Below, in pieces: positions 35,157 through 44,021 of a stretch of 64,000 bases of DNA; positions within the stretch are counted from its first letter, which is position 1, and every line of letters begins with the position of its first letter. The stretch comes from Haloarchaeobius iranensis (GTDB taxonomy: Archaea; Halobacteriota; Halobacteria; Halobacteriales; Natrialbaceae), in contig NZ_FNIA01000011.1 of the NCBI RefSeq assembly GCF_900103505.1, forward strand, positions 47,293-111,292, given 5' to 3'. Both the position numbers and the translations under genes were made by a program. The notes beneath the pieces were generated by a model, which searched no databases, had not been told where the DNA came from, and saw nothing but the letters and a program-made list of their open reading frames with translations.

Positions 35157-35606
35157 ATGAACGCAGCCATCGACGCGGTCCGCGTCGCCGGCACCCGCGA
35201 CGGACCCGTCCCCGTGGTCGTCCTGACCGTCGCGGACGCCGAGGACGTGGTGCCCATCTTCATCGGGTTCGAGGAGGCCATGGCCATCGCGCGTGGCCTC
35301 GACGCCGAGGACATCGGCCGACCGCTGACCCACGACCTCCTGCTCGACGTGGTGGAGGAGCTGGGCGGCCGCATCACGCAGGTCGTCGTCAGCGCGGTCG
35401 AGGACGGCACCTACATCGCGGACCTCCACGTCGCCACGCCGCGTGACGACGTCGTCGTCGACGCCCGGCCGAGCGACTCCCTCGCGCTCGCGGCCCGCAC
35501 GAACACGCCCATCGAGATCTCGGAGGCGGTGTTCGAGGACAGCCGTCGCGACGCCGAGGAGTTCGCCGAACTGGACGACATCCGCGAGGTGGCGGAGTAC
35601 GCATGA
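35157..35606 (+). CDS. bifunctional nuclease family protein (DUF151)
   Basis: A 149-residue DUF151 protein. The core VPIFIGFEEAMAIARGLDAEDIGRPLTHDLL (given as residues 33-63), the VVVSAVEDGTYIADLHV strands and DARPSDSLALAARTNTPI are characteristic. Related proteins have been reported to have nuclease activity; the archaeal role is not established. ACTTTTCT near 35126-35133 is a TATA element. Its stop overlaps the hisE start by 4 nt, so the two are cotranscribed. Confidence 0.9.
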   Translation: MNAAIDAVRVAGTRDGPVPVVVLTVADAEDVVPIFIGFEEAMAIARGLDAEDIGRPLTHDLLLDVVEELGGRITQVVVSAVEDGTYIADLHVATPRDDVVVDARPSDSLALAARTNTPIEISEAVFEDSRRDAEEFAELDDIREVAEYA

Positions 35607-35914
35607 GCGGCGACACCACCGACCGCTCGACGGACGACGTGCTCGACGAGCTGTTCGCGGTCGTCGAGGACCGCAAGACGAACCTCCCCGAGGACTCCTA
35701 CACGGCCAGCCTGTTCACCCACGAGAAAGGCGAGAACGCGGTGCTGGAGAAACTCGGCGAGGAGACCACCGAGCTGGTGCTCGCCGCGAAGGACGACGAC
35801 CACGACGAACTCGTCCACGAGAGCGCGGACATCGTCTACCACCTGCTCGTCCTGCTCTCGATGAAGGACGTCGACATCGACGAGCTACGGGCGGAGTTGG
35901 CCGAGCGGCGCTGA
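35603..35914 (+). CDS. hisE: phosphoribosyl-ATP pyrophosphatase HisE
   Basis: A 103-residue MazG-fold enzyme catalysing the second step of histidine synthesis. Diagnostic segments are DRKTNLPEDSYTASLF, EKLGEETTELVLAAKD with the metal-binding EE.xx.E, and ESADIVYHLLVLL. It starts at an ATG overlapping the DUF151 stop (ATGA). No other his genes are near; haloarchaeal his genes are scattered. Confidence 0.96.
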   Translation: MSGDTTDRSTDDVLDELFAVVEDRKTNLPEDSYTASLFTHEKGENAVLEKLGEETTELVLAAKDDDHDELVHESADIVYHLLVLLSMKDVDIDELRAELAERR

Positions 35915-35950
35915 ATCGTCGACCACCGCCGCGGGCCCACAAGGAACGCC

Positions 35951-35956
35951 TTATAC
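35951..35956 (+). promoter_or_regulatory. TATA box of the NOG1-type GTPase gene
   Basis: TTATAC, 24-29 nt upstream of the ATG at 35980; leaderless spacing. Confidence 0.6.
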
Positions 35957-35979
35957 GTCCGCGCAGACAACGTGTGACC

Positions 35980-36948
35980 ATGATTTTCGAGAACCTTCCG
36001 ACGACCCCCCGGTCGGAGGAGCTCATCGACAAGGCGTTCTCGCGGGCGGCCCGCTCGGGGCGAGCCAAGTCCGGGCACGAGGCCCAGACCTCGATGCTAC
36101 AGACGGCGTCGAACATCCTCTCCGACAACATGGAGAACGTCGTCACGGCCTGGCCCGACTTCGACACGGTCGACCCGTTCTACTACGAGCTCGCCGACGC
36201 CATCGTCGACGTCGACGAGCTGCGACAGTCGCTCAGCGAGGTGAGCTGGGCGGCACGCAAGACCGCCGAGATCCGCTCGGAGTACGAGGGCCGGATGCGG
36301 CGTAACGACGCGGACACCGCCCGCAAGCTCCGGAAGCAGGCGTTCGCCCGCCTCGCGGACGTCGTCGAGGAGGTCGAGGACGACCTGCTCCGCATCGGTG
36401 AAGCCCGCGACGACCTGAAGACACTCCCCGACATCGACCCCGACGCGCCGACCATCGTCGTCGCCGGCTACCCGAACGTCGGTAAGTCCTCGTTCGTCAA
36501 CACCGTCACCCGCGCCCGCGGCGAGACCGCCTCCTACCCGTTCACCACGAAGGGCATCGGAGTCGGCCACTTCGAGCGCGACCGCATCCGCTACCAGGTC
36601 ATCGACACGCCGGGGCTCCTCGACCGCCCCGCCGACGAGCGCAACGACATCGAACAGCAGGCCGTCTCCGCACTCACCCACCTCGGCGACTGCCTCCTGT
36701 TCATGGTCGACGCCAGCGGCGACTGCGGCTACCCGCTCGACGCCCAGCTGGCGCTGCGGGACGCCGTCGCCGCCGACTTCGAGGACGTGCCGCTGCTCAC
36801 CGTCTGCAACAAGTCCGACCGCTCCCGCGACGTCGACGCCGACCTCTACATGAGCATCACCGAAGACGAGAACGTCGAGGGCGTCCTCGACGCCGCCGTC
36901 GAAGCCGTCGACTACGAGCTCGAACTGCCGTTCGAGGAGTCGAACTAA
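35980..36948 (+). CDS. NOG1 family GTPase
   Basis: A 322-residue GTPase related to eukaryotic Nog1, a factor in 60S ribosome assembly. After an N-terminal helical domain (about 1-155) come G1 GYPNVGKSS, G2 around YPFTTKGIGVG, G3 DTPGLLDRP and G4 CNKSD. It lacks the long C-terminal extension of eukaryotic Nog1, as is normal in archaea. Its stop overlaps by 2 nt the stop of the convergent DUF389 gene. A role in large-subunit biogenesis is inferred from the family. Confidence 0.94.
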   Translation: MIFENLPTTPRSEELIDKAFSRAARSGRAKSGHEAQTSMLQTASNILSDNMENVVTAWPDFDTVDPFYYELADAIVDVDELRQSLSEVSWAARKTAEIRSEYEGRMRRNDADTARKLRKQAFARLADVVEEVEDDLLRIGEARDDLKTLPDIDPDAPTIVVAGYPNVGKSSFVNTVTRARGETASYPFTTKGIGVGHFERDRIRYQVIDTPGLLDRPADERNDIEQQAVSALTHLGDCLLFMVDASGDCGYPLDAQLALRDAVAADFEDVPLLTVCNKSDRSRDVDADLYMSITEDENVEGVLDAAVEAVDYELELPFEESN

Positions 36949-38315
36949 CCCGGCTGCCCGGCGTTGACAGGCGGTCGAACCGGCGGTCCCGCCGTCGACG
37001 CCACCGACGACCGACCCTCACGTTCGGGCACCGTCACCGAGTCGACGTAGCGGACCTCGACGACGAGCCCGTCCCCGCTCTCGAGCACCTCCGCGAGCTG
37101 TTGCGGTAGCTGTGGATACGTCTGTCCGGGGGGCCGCGCAACCGTGATGACCACCCGCTCCGGTCGCGGGTCGAACGCCCGCTCGTAGACATTCTGCTCG
37201 TGGACGACCTCGACGTCGACCAGCGTCGCCTCCGGGTACTCGGCGACGGTGTCTTCGACCCCGGCGACCATGTCGTCCTCGATAGCCGCGGTCGTGTAGG
37301 ACATGTAGGTCACGCCGCCCAGGAACACGGAGAGGACCGCGATGGAGGCGACGAGCACCGCGATGCGTTGGAGCGTCGCCGTGCGGGCCTCGTCGGTCCG
37401 GAACCACTGCTCGGGGCGGTAGCCGGCGTACCAGAGCGTCGCGGTGCCGGCGAGGTTGATCGAGAGGACGTTGACGAGCACCAGGACGCTCGCGCCGAGG
37501 ACGACGAGCGGGAGGCCGTAGGCGATGCCGATGCCGATGACGGCCGTGGGCGGGATGAGCGCCACGGCGATCATGACGCCGACGAGCGACGCGGAGACAC
37601 CGGTTCGGAGGGAGGTCGCACCGGCGACACCGGCGCCGATGGCCACCACGAGCGACAGGAAATCGGGGAGCAGTCGCTCCTGAACCTGTCCCACGGTCGT
37701 TGGGTCCATCGGCGGGATGAGATGGACCGTCTTGAGCAGCGTGGCGAAGCCGGCGGCGGCGGCGACGGCGACCACCACGCCGAGCAGCTGGAGGCGCGCG
37801 CCGCGGACGAACATCTCCCGGTCGTCGAGGACGGTGCCGACGCTCGCCGCCATCGCGGGCCCGATGAGCGGGGCGATAACCATCGACCCGACGACCACCG
37901 CAGCCGAGTCAAGCAACACGCCGGCAGTAGCGATGACGGCGCTCACGACGGTCAGCAGGACGTAGACAGACAGCTTCGGGGCCATCTCGCCGGCCTTCGT
38001 CTTCAGCTCCTCCCGCGAGATACGCCCGGTCGTCTCCTCGTCCTGGGCGTACTCCTCGCTGAGTCGCTCGAACTTCTTCGAGACGACCGTCTCGGCGTCG
38101 AGGACGACCGTGTAGGACTCCCGCTCGATACCCGCCTCTCTGAGCCGTTCGAGGATTGGTTCGACCGCATCCGACGGGAGCGGGAACGAGACGACGGCGG
38201 TGTACTCCCGGCCGCTCACCTCGTCGGTGAGTGCGTACTCGACGCCCGCGTCGTCGAGCGCGTCGAGGACGGCCCGGCGCTTCCCAGCCGGAATCATGAC
38301 CTGGACGAGTCGCAC
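36945..38315 (-). CDS. DUF389 (TIGR00341-type) membrane protein
   Basis: A 456-residue protein. The cytoplasmic N-terminal domain (about 1-110) starts [12 protein letters not shown]; the DUF389 membrane domain (about 120-350) has about seven helices with [19 protein letters not shown] and [15 protein letters not shown]; a soluble C-terminal part follows. Function of the family is unknown; transport is often suspected. The start is a GTG at 38315, matching the family start MRLVQV and a TATA element CTTTTTC 23-31 nt upstream. Confidence 0.9.
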   Translation of the reverse strand: MRLVQVMIPAGKRRAVLDALDDAGVEYALTDEVSGREYTAVVSFPLPSDAVEPILERLREAGIERESYTVVLDAETVVSKKFERLSEEYAQDEETTGRISREELKTKAGEMAPKLSVYVLLTVVSAVIATAGVLLDSAAVVVGSMVIAPLIGPAMAASVGTVLDDREMFVRGARLQLLGVVVAVAAAAGFATLLKTVHLIPPMDPTTVGQVQERLLPDFLSLVVAIGAGVAGATSLRTGVSASLVGVMIAVALIPPTAVIGIGIAYGLPLVVLGASVLVLVNVLSINLAGTATLWYAGYRPEQWFRTDEARTATLQRIAVLVASIAVLSVFLGGVTYMSYTTAAIEDDMVAGVEDTVAEYPEATLVDVEVVHEQNVYERAFDPRPERVVITVARPPGQTYPQLPQQLAEVLESGDGLVVEVRYVDSVTVPEREGRSSVASTAGPPVRPPVNAGQPG

Positions 38316-38507
38316 GTCCCCGTGGACGCAGAACGCGCAGAAAAAGCCCGCGGTCGGGCGTGTTCCGGGCGTATCGACCGGTGGAGCTGGCGAACAGGCG
38401 ACGCAGGACCGCCCACCGGACGGCGCGTCGCGCACCCGCTCCCCGCCCGGTGGTAGCTCGGCAGGGCACGCCCTGCTTGGGCGCGTCCTCCCCGATAAAC
38501 CTGGAGG

Positions 38508-38780
38508 TCAGAGCCACACCGGGACGTGGCGCTTCCAGAACCGGAACAGGCCGCGAACCGCCGCGAACGCCTGTCCGTCGCGGTGGAAGCGGTGCGTGCT
38601 GTACGCCGTGACGAGGAGCCCGATTCCGGCACCGACACCGAAGACGACCAGCACCACGCGGACGGACCACGGGACGACGGTGAGGGTGAGCAACGAGAGA
38701 ACGCCGAACGCGATGGCGAAGGAGAGTCCGTCGAGGAACCCGAACGCGAGAGCGACGAGATGGTCGACGACACCGGACAT
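38508..38780 (-). CDS. small two-helix membrane protein, 90 aa
   Basis: A 90-residue protein with two hydrophobic helices (about 15-35 and 38-58) and a basic amphipathic C-terminal tail ([22 protein letters not shown]). Codon use fits the host. The ATG at 38780 is 91 nt from the divergent engB start. No clear TATA box and no recognised family. Confidence 0.65.
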   Translation of the reverse strand: MSGVVDHLVALAFGFLDGLSFAIAFGVLSLLTLTVVPWSVRVVLVVFGVGAGIGLLVTAYSTHRFHRDGQAFAAVRGLFRFWKRHVPVWL

Positions 38781-38871
38781 ATGCCAGCCGTCGAACGCGG
38801 CCCACCTCACTTTGTTGGACTGTCGCGGCCAACGAGACACCCTTTTGCCCGTCGGCGCGGTACGGACGACC

Positions 38872-39489
38872 ATGTTCGAAAACCGTCCGAACTGTGCCCA
38901 CGAGGTCGTCTTCGTCGGGCGGTCCAACGTCGGCAAGTCCACGCTACTGCGCGAGATCACCGGTCACTCCTTCGATACCGGCGGCAAACCCGGGGTCACC
39001 CGCGAGCCGAACCACTACGACTGGTCGGCCCACGACTTCGTCGTCACGGACCTCCCCGGATTCGGCTTCATGTCCGGCGTCGAAGCGGACCGCCGCGAAG
39101 CTATCAAGGACGACATCGTCGCCTACCTCGAGGAGTACGCCGACAACTTCCTCGCCGCCGTCCTCGTCGTCGACGGCAAGAGCGCCGTCGACATCATCGA
39201 CCGCCACACCACCGAGGACGAGATCCCCTACGACGTCGAGATGTTCCACTTCCTGCGCGAGCTCGGCGTCCCCACGGTCGTCGCCGTCAACAAGATGGAC
39301 AAGGTCGACGACCGGGACGAACGCCTCGACGACCTCTGTGACCGCCTCGGGCTCTACCCACCGTGGCAGCAGTGGCAGGACGTCGTCGCCCCCATCACCG
39401 CGAAACAGGGCCGTATCGAGGCACTCAACGAGGCGCTCCGCGACCACCTCCACGCGCAGAACCACGACGAACTGTTCCAGTACTTCTGA
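38872..39489 (+). CDS. engB: EngB/YihA-type GTPase
   Basis: A 205-residue GTPase of the EngB family, implicated in ribosome assembly. G1 is GRSNVGKST (16-24), G2 lies around [10 protein letters not shown]3 is DLPGFGFM and G4 is VNKMDK; the EngB-specific ALxExLxxHL-like tail follows. The ATG at 38872 is supported by CCTTTTGCC 24-32 nt upstream. Length is normal. Confidence 0.94.
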   Translation: MFENRPNCAHEVVFVGRSNVGKSTLLREITGHSFDTGGKPGVTREPNHYDWSAHDFVVTDLPGFGFMSGVEADRREAIKDDIVAYLEEYADNFLAAVLVVDGKSAVDIIDRHTTEDEIPYDVEMFHFLRELGVPTVVAVNKMDKVDDRDERLDDLCDRLGLYPPWQQWQDVVAPITAKQGRIEALNEALRDHLHAQNHDELFQYF

Positions 39490-39531
39490 CGGCCGACGGG
39501 ACTAACTCCCCCCGTCGAATACCCGGTCACG

Positions 39532-39978
39532 ATGACAGACGGGTCACACTACGTCGTCAACGTCGAAGCCGCGATCTACCGCGACGGCGAGTACCTCCTC
39601 GTCGAGCGCGCGGCCGGCGAAGAACACGCGAGTGGGCAGCTCGCACTCGTCGGCGGCAAGGTCGAAGGGACGACACACGACACCGGTGCCTTCAAGCGCA
39701 CCGTCCACCGCGAGGTCCGCGAGGAGGTCGACGTGGCCGTCACCGGTCTCACCTACGTCCAGAGCAACGCCTTCGTCGCGGACACCGGCGCGGAGTGTCT
39801 GAACGTCGTGTTCCTCGCCCGCCACGACGGGGGCGCGCCGACCGTGGCCGCCCCCGAGGAGGTCGCCGCGACGCACTGGCTCGCACCCGCGGACGTGGAG
39901 TCCCACCCCGACTGCCCCGAGTGGACTGCCGCGTTCGTCGCCCGCGCCGAGGAACGACGGCAGTCACTTGGCTGGTAG
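39532..39978 (+). CDS. Nudix hydrolase
   Basis: A 148-residue Nudix protein. The Nudix box runs over GGKVEGTTHDTGAFKRTVHREVREEVDV (about residues 41-68), a slightly divergent GX5EX7REUXEEXGU in which the first Glu and REVREE are kept and the last Gly is D. It opens with VNVEAAIYRDGEYLLVERA, typical of housecleaning nucleotide hydrolases. Substrate unknown. 42 nt downstream of engB on the same strand. Confidence 0.88.
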   Translation: MTDGSHYVVNVEAAIYRDGEYLLVERAAGEEHASGQLALVGGKVEGTTHDTGAFKRTVHREVREEVDVAVTGLTYVQSNAFVADTGAECLNVVFLARHDGGAPTVAAPEEVAATHWLAPADVESHPDCPEWTAAFVARAEERRQSLGW

Positions 39979-40211
39979 CGGCTCGCAGAATGGGGCGGCT
40001 CGGGTTGAGTGCCTCGTCACACGGGGCTCGGTGGGGGTAACCCTCGTCACCGCCGCCCGAGAGGAACTAGTCCGACCGACGGTTTCCCACTTGCGACTCC
40101 GGCCGACGGTTGAAGTACGGGAACGCGACCAGCACCGGTATCACCTGAGCGATCACCCACGACGGTCGAGGCGGGTGTGCGACGAGCCGTCGTGCGTCCC
40201 GGAGTCGCCTG

Positions 40212-41471
40212 TCAATCGCGCCAGTCGGCGAGTGCCGACAGTTCGTCGGCCACGGCGTCGACCTCGCCCGGGTCGAGCTCGCCGCGCTCGGTGACGAAGG
40301 CGTCGACGAGGTGGGCGGGGGTCTCGTCGAACACCGGGTTGAACATCGAGAGCGGTGCGTCACCGTCGTACACCGCCGAGCGACGGCCACTTTCGACGTT
40401 GACCGACGGCTCGGTGTGTATCTTGTCGGTCGCGGCGACGACGTAGCAGGGGACCTCCTCGTGTGCGGCGGCGACGGCAACCGTGCGCGTCCCGACCTTG
40501 TTGACGACGGTCCCGTCGGGGAGGATGGTGTCGGCACCGACCAGCACCGCGTCCACCTCGCCGGAGACGATGGCCTGGGCGACGGCCGCATCGGGGAGTA
40601 ACGTCACCGGGCCGTCGTCGACGAGTGCTTCGGCGACGTCGACGCCTTCGCCGCCGGGTTCGGACACCGCGACGTACACCTCCTCGGGGCTCCCCTCGGC
40701 GAAGGCCCGGATGACGGTCCCCGACCGCGACAGCGTCAGGACGGTCCGGTCGCTGACGAGCGCGCCGGCCCGCACGGCGGCGTCGGTGTCGGCGGTGACG
40801 GCACGGTGGATGCCGTCGGTCGCCGTGTCCAGCACGGACGCGGCGGTTCGGTCGGCCGCGGCGAGGACTCGGTTCACGCGGTTGCGAAGGACCGCCATGC
40901 TCGGTCGTGCGCGGCAGAGCCGCTGCCCGAGGTCGGCGAGCTCGTCCCACGCGTCGTCGTCGGACTCCGCCTCGCCGACCAGCGTCGCAGCCCGGTCGCG
41001 AAGCACCTCCAACGCCCGGATGGAGAGGTACGACGCGCCGTGCTCGTCGTCCGCGGTGACGCTGCGGACGGAGGGTGCGACACGTCCGTAGGTTGCCCAC
41101 AGCTCCGGGACCACGCCGCGGTCGAACATGGCTGTCGGCGAGACCCACTCGTAGGTGTCGTGCTCCTCGCTGGTCGTCACCTCGCGGGTCGTCACGTCGA
41201 ACAGGAACGGGTGGACCACCCACGTGCGGTCGAGGTCGTCGTCGACGACACGGAGGGGATTCCCGGTCCGGACGAGCGTCCGCTCAGCCTCGCCGATCCC
41301 CGTCTCCTCGTCGATCTCGGTCTCGACCTGCGACTCCGGGTCGCCCTCCGCGTAGCCGGAGACGCCGCCCCAGTCACCCTGATACGTCCCGACAGCGTCG
41401 CTCCGGCGCAGCAGCAACACCTCGCCGTCGTGTCGCAGGAACGCCGTCACGACGTGGGTCTCCTCGCTCAT
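40212..41471 (-). CDS. fusion of a Nudix domain and an eIF2B-alpha/ribose-1,5-bisphosphate isomerase-like domain
   Basis: 419 residues. The N-terminal Nudix domain (about 1-140) has VVTAFLRHDGEVLLLRRSD and a box with GVSGYAEGDPESQVETEIDEETGIG. The C-terminal domain (about 150-419) is of the eIF2B-alpha/R15P isomerase/MtnA fold: DDGPVTLLPDAAVAQAI, VGADTILPDGTVVNKVGT and CYVVAATDKIH. The active-site cysteine of the isomerases (in THCNSG-type loops) is replaced: the segment is VLTLSRSGTV. The aspartate of GAD is kept. So it may be a regulatory or differently acting eIF2B-like protein. Start at 41471 gives a compact Nudix domain; an in-frame ATG at 41510 is possible. Confidence 0.85.
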   Translation of the reverse strand: MSEETHVVTAFLRHDGEVLLLRRSDAVGTYQGDWGGVSGYAEGDPESQVETEIDEETGIGEAERTLVRTGNPLRVVDDDLDRTWVVHPFLFDVTTREVTTSEEHDTYEWVSPTAMFDRGVVPELWATYGRVAPSVRSVTADDEHGASYLSIRALEVLRDRAATLVGEAESDDDAWDELADLGQRLCRARPSMAVLRNRVNRVLAAADRTAASVLDTATDGIHRAVTADTDAAVRAGALVSDRTVLTLSRSGTVIRAFAEGSPEEVYVAVSEPGGEGVDVAEALVDDGPVTLLPDAAVAQAIVSGEVDAVLVGADTILPDGTVVNKVGTRTVAVAAAHEEVPCYVVAATDKIHTEPSVNVESGRRSAVYDGDAPLSMFNPVFDETPAHLVDAFVTERGELDPGEVDAVADELSALADWRD

Positions 41472-41600
41472 GGGTCGGTGAACGGAAGCCAACGCTGTGA
41501 GTGTTGTCATCGCGTCCGGTTCGGGCGACGGTGACAGCCGGCATGGGCGGGACTTTCCACCACCGAGGCCCTTTTGTCCGGCCCTCCGGAACGCACTGGT

Positions 41601-42362
41601 ATGGAGCTACTGGCGGTTCCGGACGTCCCGGAGATACGCGAGGGCGACGACCTCGCGGCCGCGGTTACGGAGCGGTTCGACCTGCGTCCGGACGACGTGG
41701 TGGTGGTCGCCTCGACGGTCGTCTCGAAGGCCGAGGGGCGGTTCGCCGACCTCGCCGACTTCCCCGACGGGCCACGGGCCCGCGAGATCGCGCGCCGGCT
41801 GGAGTCGATCACCGGCGACGAGAAGGACCCACGGTTCGCACAGGCCGTCCTCGAGGAGTCGACGGAGCTGCTGATGGAGGCACCGTTCCTGCTCACGGAG
41901 ACGAAGTTCGGCCACGTCGGCGTGAACGCGGGTATCGACCGGTCGAACGTGCCCGGCCACGACCTGCTGTTGCTGCCGGAGCGGCCGAGCGAGAGCGCTG
42001 CCCGCATCCGGGCGGGACTCCCGCACGAGAACCCGGTCGTGGTGACCGACACGTCGGGGCGACCGTTCCGCCACGGACAGGCGGCCGTCGCGGTCGGCTG
42101 GGACGGGATGCCGGGCAACCGTGACTGGCGCGGGGAACACGACCGCGACGGCCGGGAGCTCGGCGTGACGGTCCAGTGCGTCGTCGACGAGCTCGCCGGG
42201 GCGGCGAACCTCGTCGCTGGCGAGGGCGACGGCGGGAAGCCCATCGTCGTCGTCCGTGATTGGGCGTTCGGCGACCACGACGGCCACGACTCGGTGTTCC
42301 GGGACGTCGACAGCGACTTCGTCAGGCAGGCGCTCCGGGGGTGGGAGTTCGACGATGCGTAG
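41601..42362 (+). CDS. cofE: coenzyme F420-0:L-glutamate ligase CofE
   Basis: A 253-residue GTP-dependent ligase that adds the glutamates of coenzyme F420. Signature regions are DDVVVVASTVVSKAEGR, the ETKFGHVGVNAGIDRSNV block and DTSGRPFRHGQAAVAVG with metal-binding residues. The ATG at 41601 fits CTTTTGTCC about 22-30 nt upstream. Its 3' end overlaps the Mer-like gene by 8 nt, so the coenzyme enzyme and an F420-user are in one operon. Confidence 0.96.
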   Translation: MELLAVPDVPEIREGDDLAAAVTERFDLRPDDVVVVASTVVSKAEGRFADLADFPDGPRAREIARRLESITGDEKDPRFAQAVLEESTELLMEAPFLLTETKFGHVGVNAGIDRSNVPGHDLLLLPERPSESAARIRAGLPHENPVVVTDTSGRPFRHGQAAVAVGWDGMPGNRDWRGEHDRDGRELGVTVQCVVDELAGAANLVAGEGDGGKPIVVVRDWAFGDHDGHDSVFRDVDSDFVRQALRGWEFDDA

Positions 42363-43344
42363 ACTCGGTATCGAGCTCACGCCGGAACACCCGACCGCGG
42401 AGATCGTCGAGACGGCCCGGGCTGCCGAGGAAGCGGGCTTCGACACGGCGTTCGTCTCCTCCCACCACTTCAACCGCGACCCGTTCGTCGTCGCCGACCG
42501 CATCGGCCAGGCGACCGGCCTCGACGTGGGACCGGGTGTGGTCAACCCGTACGAGACCCACTCGGTGTCGCTGGCGACCAGAGCGGGAACGCTCGACGAG
42601 ACGACCGACGGGCGGGCGGTGTTCGGCGTCGGCGCGGGCGACCGCTCTGCGCTGTCGAACCTCGGCTACGAGCACGAGCGACCGCTCCGGCGGGTGCTGG
42701 AGACGTTCAAGGTGGCACAGCGGCTCTGGGCCGGCGAGTCGGTGGACCACGATGGCACGTTCACCGCCCGGAACGCCGAGCTGAACTTCGACGTGGGCGA
42801 GATTCCGGTGTACGTCGGTGCGCAGGGCCCACACATGACACGGATGGCGGCGAAACACGCCGACGGCGTGCTGCTGAACGCCTCCCACCCGCGGGACTTC
42901 GAGTGGGCGGCCGACCGCGTCGCGGAGGGGCTCGAGGAACGGCCCGACTCACGCGGCGAGTTCGACTTCGCGGCCTTCGCGAGCGTCAGCGTCGCCGAGG
43001 ACGAGGCCGCGGCACGTGCCGCGGCACGCCCGCCGGTGGCGTTCATCGCGGCCGGCACTGCACCGCCGGTGCTGGACCGGCACGACGTCGACCACGAGGC
43101 CGCGAGTACGGTCGGCGAACACCTCTCGGACGGCTCGTTCGACGCCGCGTTCGAGGCGGTGACGGAGCGGATGCTGGACGTGTTCTGTATCGCGGGAACG
43201 CCGGAGCAGGTCGGCGAACGGATAGAAGCGGTGTCGACGTACGCGGACAGCTTCGTGGCCGGGAGCCCGCTTGGGCCGGACCGGACCGCCGCGCCTACGC
43301 TCCTCGCGGAGGCTCTCGGGAGAACGACCGGGCGAGACCGCTGA
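42355..43344 (+). CDS. F420-dependent LLM-class oxidoreductase (methylene-H4MPT reductase-like)
   Basis: A 329-residue TIM-barrel enzyme of the bacterial luciferase/Mer class. RLGIELTPEHPTAEIVE at the start, VSSHHFNRDPFVVADRIGQAT, GVVNPYETHSVSLATRAGTLDE, and VYVGAQGPHMTRMAAKHADGVLLN are conserved with 5,10-methylenetetrahydromethanopterin reductases. Haloarchaea use folate-type C1 carriers, so the true substrate may be methylene-tetrahydrofolate or another F420-linked one. It overlaps cofE by 8 nt. Confidence 0.9.
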   Translation: MRRLGIELTPEHPTAEIVETARAAEEAGFDTAFVSSHHFNRDPFVVADRIGQATGLDVGPGVVNPYETHSVSLATRAGTLDETTDGRAVFGVGAGDRSALSNLGYEHERPLRRVLETFKVAQRLWAGESVDHDGTFTARNAELNFDVGEIPVYVGAQGPHMTRMAAKHADGVLLNASHPRDFEWAADRVAEGLEERPDSRGEFDFAAFASVSVAEDEAAARAAARPPVAFIAAGTAPPVLDRHDVDHEAASTVGEHLSDGSFDAAFEAVTERMLDVFCIAGTPEQVGERIEAVSTYADSFVAGSPLGPDRTAAPTLLAEALGRTTGRDR

Positions 43345-43528
43345 GGACGCTCCCGGCGGCCAGCAGGCCGAACCCGCCGGCGGCCAGACCGGTGAGCACG
43401 CCACCGACGACCAGCAGCGCGATGGAGAGCGGGTCGCCGTTGGCGACGACCTGTCCGAAGCCTTCGACGAGCTGCTCGACGTTCGCGACCGGGTCGACCT
43501 GGAGTGCGACCGTCTCGATGCTGAACAT
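43295..43528 (-). CDS. small membrane protein, 77 aa (overlaps the Mer-like gene end)
   Basis: A 77-residue protein starting MFSIETVALQVDPV with one long or two short hydrophobic helices (about 33-62, SIALLVVGGVLTGLAAGGFG) and a basic tail. It converges on the Mer-like gene and overlaps its 3' end by 50 nt, so the shared bases constrain each other. Support is the clean start, hydrophobic profile and similar small haloarchaeal proteins; no family was recognised. Confidence 0.55.
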   Translation of the reverse strand: MFSIETVALQVDPVANVEQLVEGFGQVVANGDPLSIALLVVGGVLTGLAAGGFGLLAAGSVLSGLARSFSREPPRGA

Positions 43529-43600
43529 ACCCGAGGGTTCGAGCGGGAGTACTTGGTTCTGTCCGTTGCCCTCAAGGGTGTCCCACCCGTACGGTGGGTC

Positions 43601-43819
43601 ATGACCCGGGACGCCTCGCTGACGGAGTTCGGAGACGGCGGGGACGACGAGGAGCCGGTGGCGACGAACGCGGCGTCGGCGACCGACGGCCCCGAACCCG
43701 TCCGACCGACCTCGCGCTGGAGCACGAACCCACAGCCGTGTACTGATTGTGGCACCCGAACCCAGCGTGCGTGGACCGACGGCGGTCGGCTGCTGTGTGC
43801 CGACTGCAAGGAGTGGTAA
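43601..43819 (+). CDS. small zinc-ribbon protein, 72 aa
   Basis: A 72-residue protein: acidic, disordered N-terminus (SLTEFGDGGDDEEP) and a C-terminal zinc ribbon with CTDC and CADC knuckles separated by 17 residues. The arrangement is common in uncharacterised haloarchaeal proteins. The ATG at 43601 is the only good start; no clear TATA box. Divergent from the small membrane protein. Confidence 0.78.
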   Translation: MTRDASLTEFGDGGDDEEPVATNAASATDGPEPVRPTSRWSTNPQPCTDCGTRTQRAWTDGGRLLCADCKEW

Positions 43820-44021
43820 CTTCCCGGTAACCGCTGTCACGTGATGGCACGGCAACGTTACAAGTTCGGGACCGATACACAAGCACAGACAGACGAGAGT
43901 GGGTCGCTCGAGGCAGAATGACTACAATCGTGACTATGGGCAACAAAAAAACTATCCCGCTACCCCACCCAGACCGAGGCAGCAGCCCTCTAGACGGACA
44001 CGAGCGGTCGGAAGCACCACC

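Noticed and set aside
40067..40211. Hydrophobic peptide (WVIAQVIPVLVAFPYF) downstream of the Nudix/eIF2B gene
   Set aside because: It looks like a membrane helix, but no good start codon or promoter gives a gene; could be a remnant or chance.
40212..41471. Annotation as a ribose-1,5-bisphosphate isomerase
   Set aside because: The catalytic cysteine loop is not conserved and a Nudix domain is fused; only the fold is supported.
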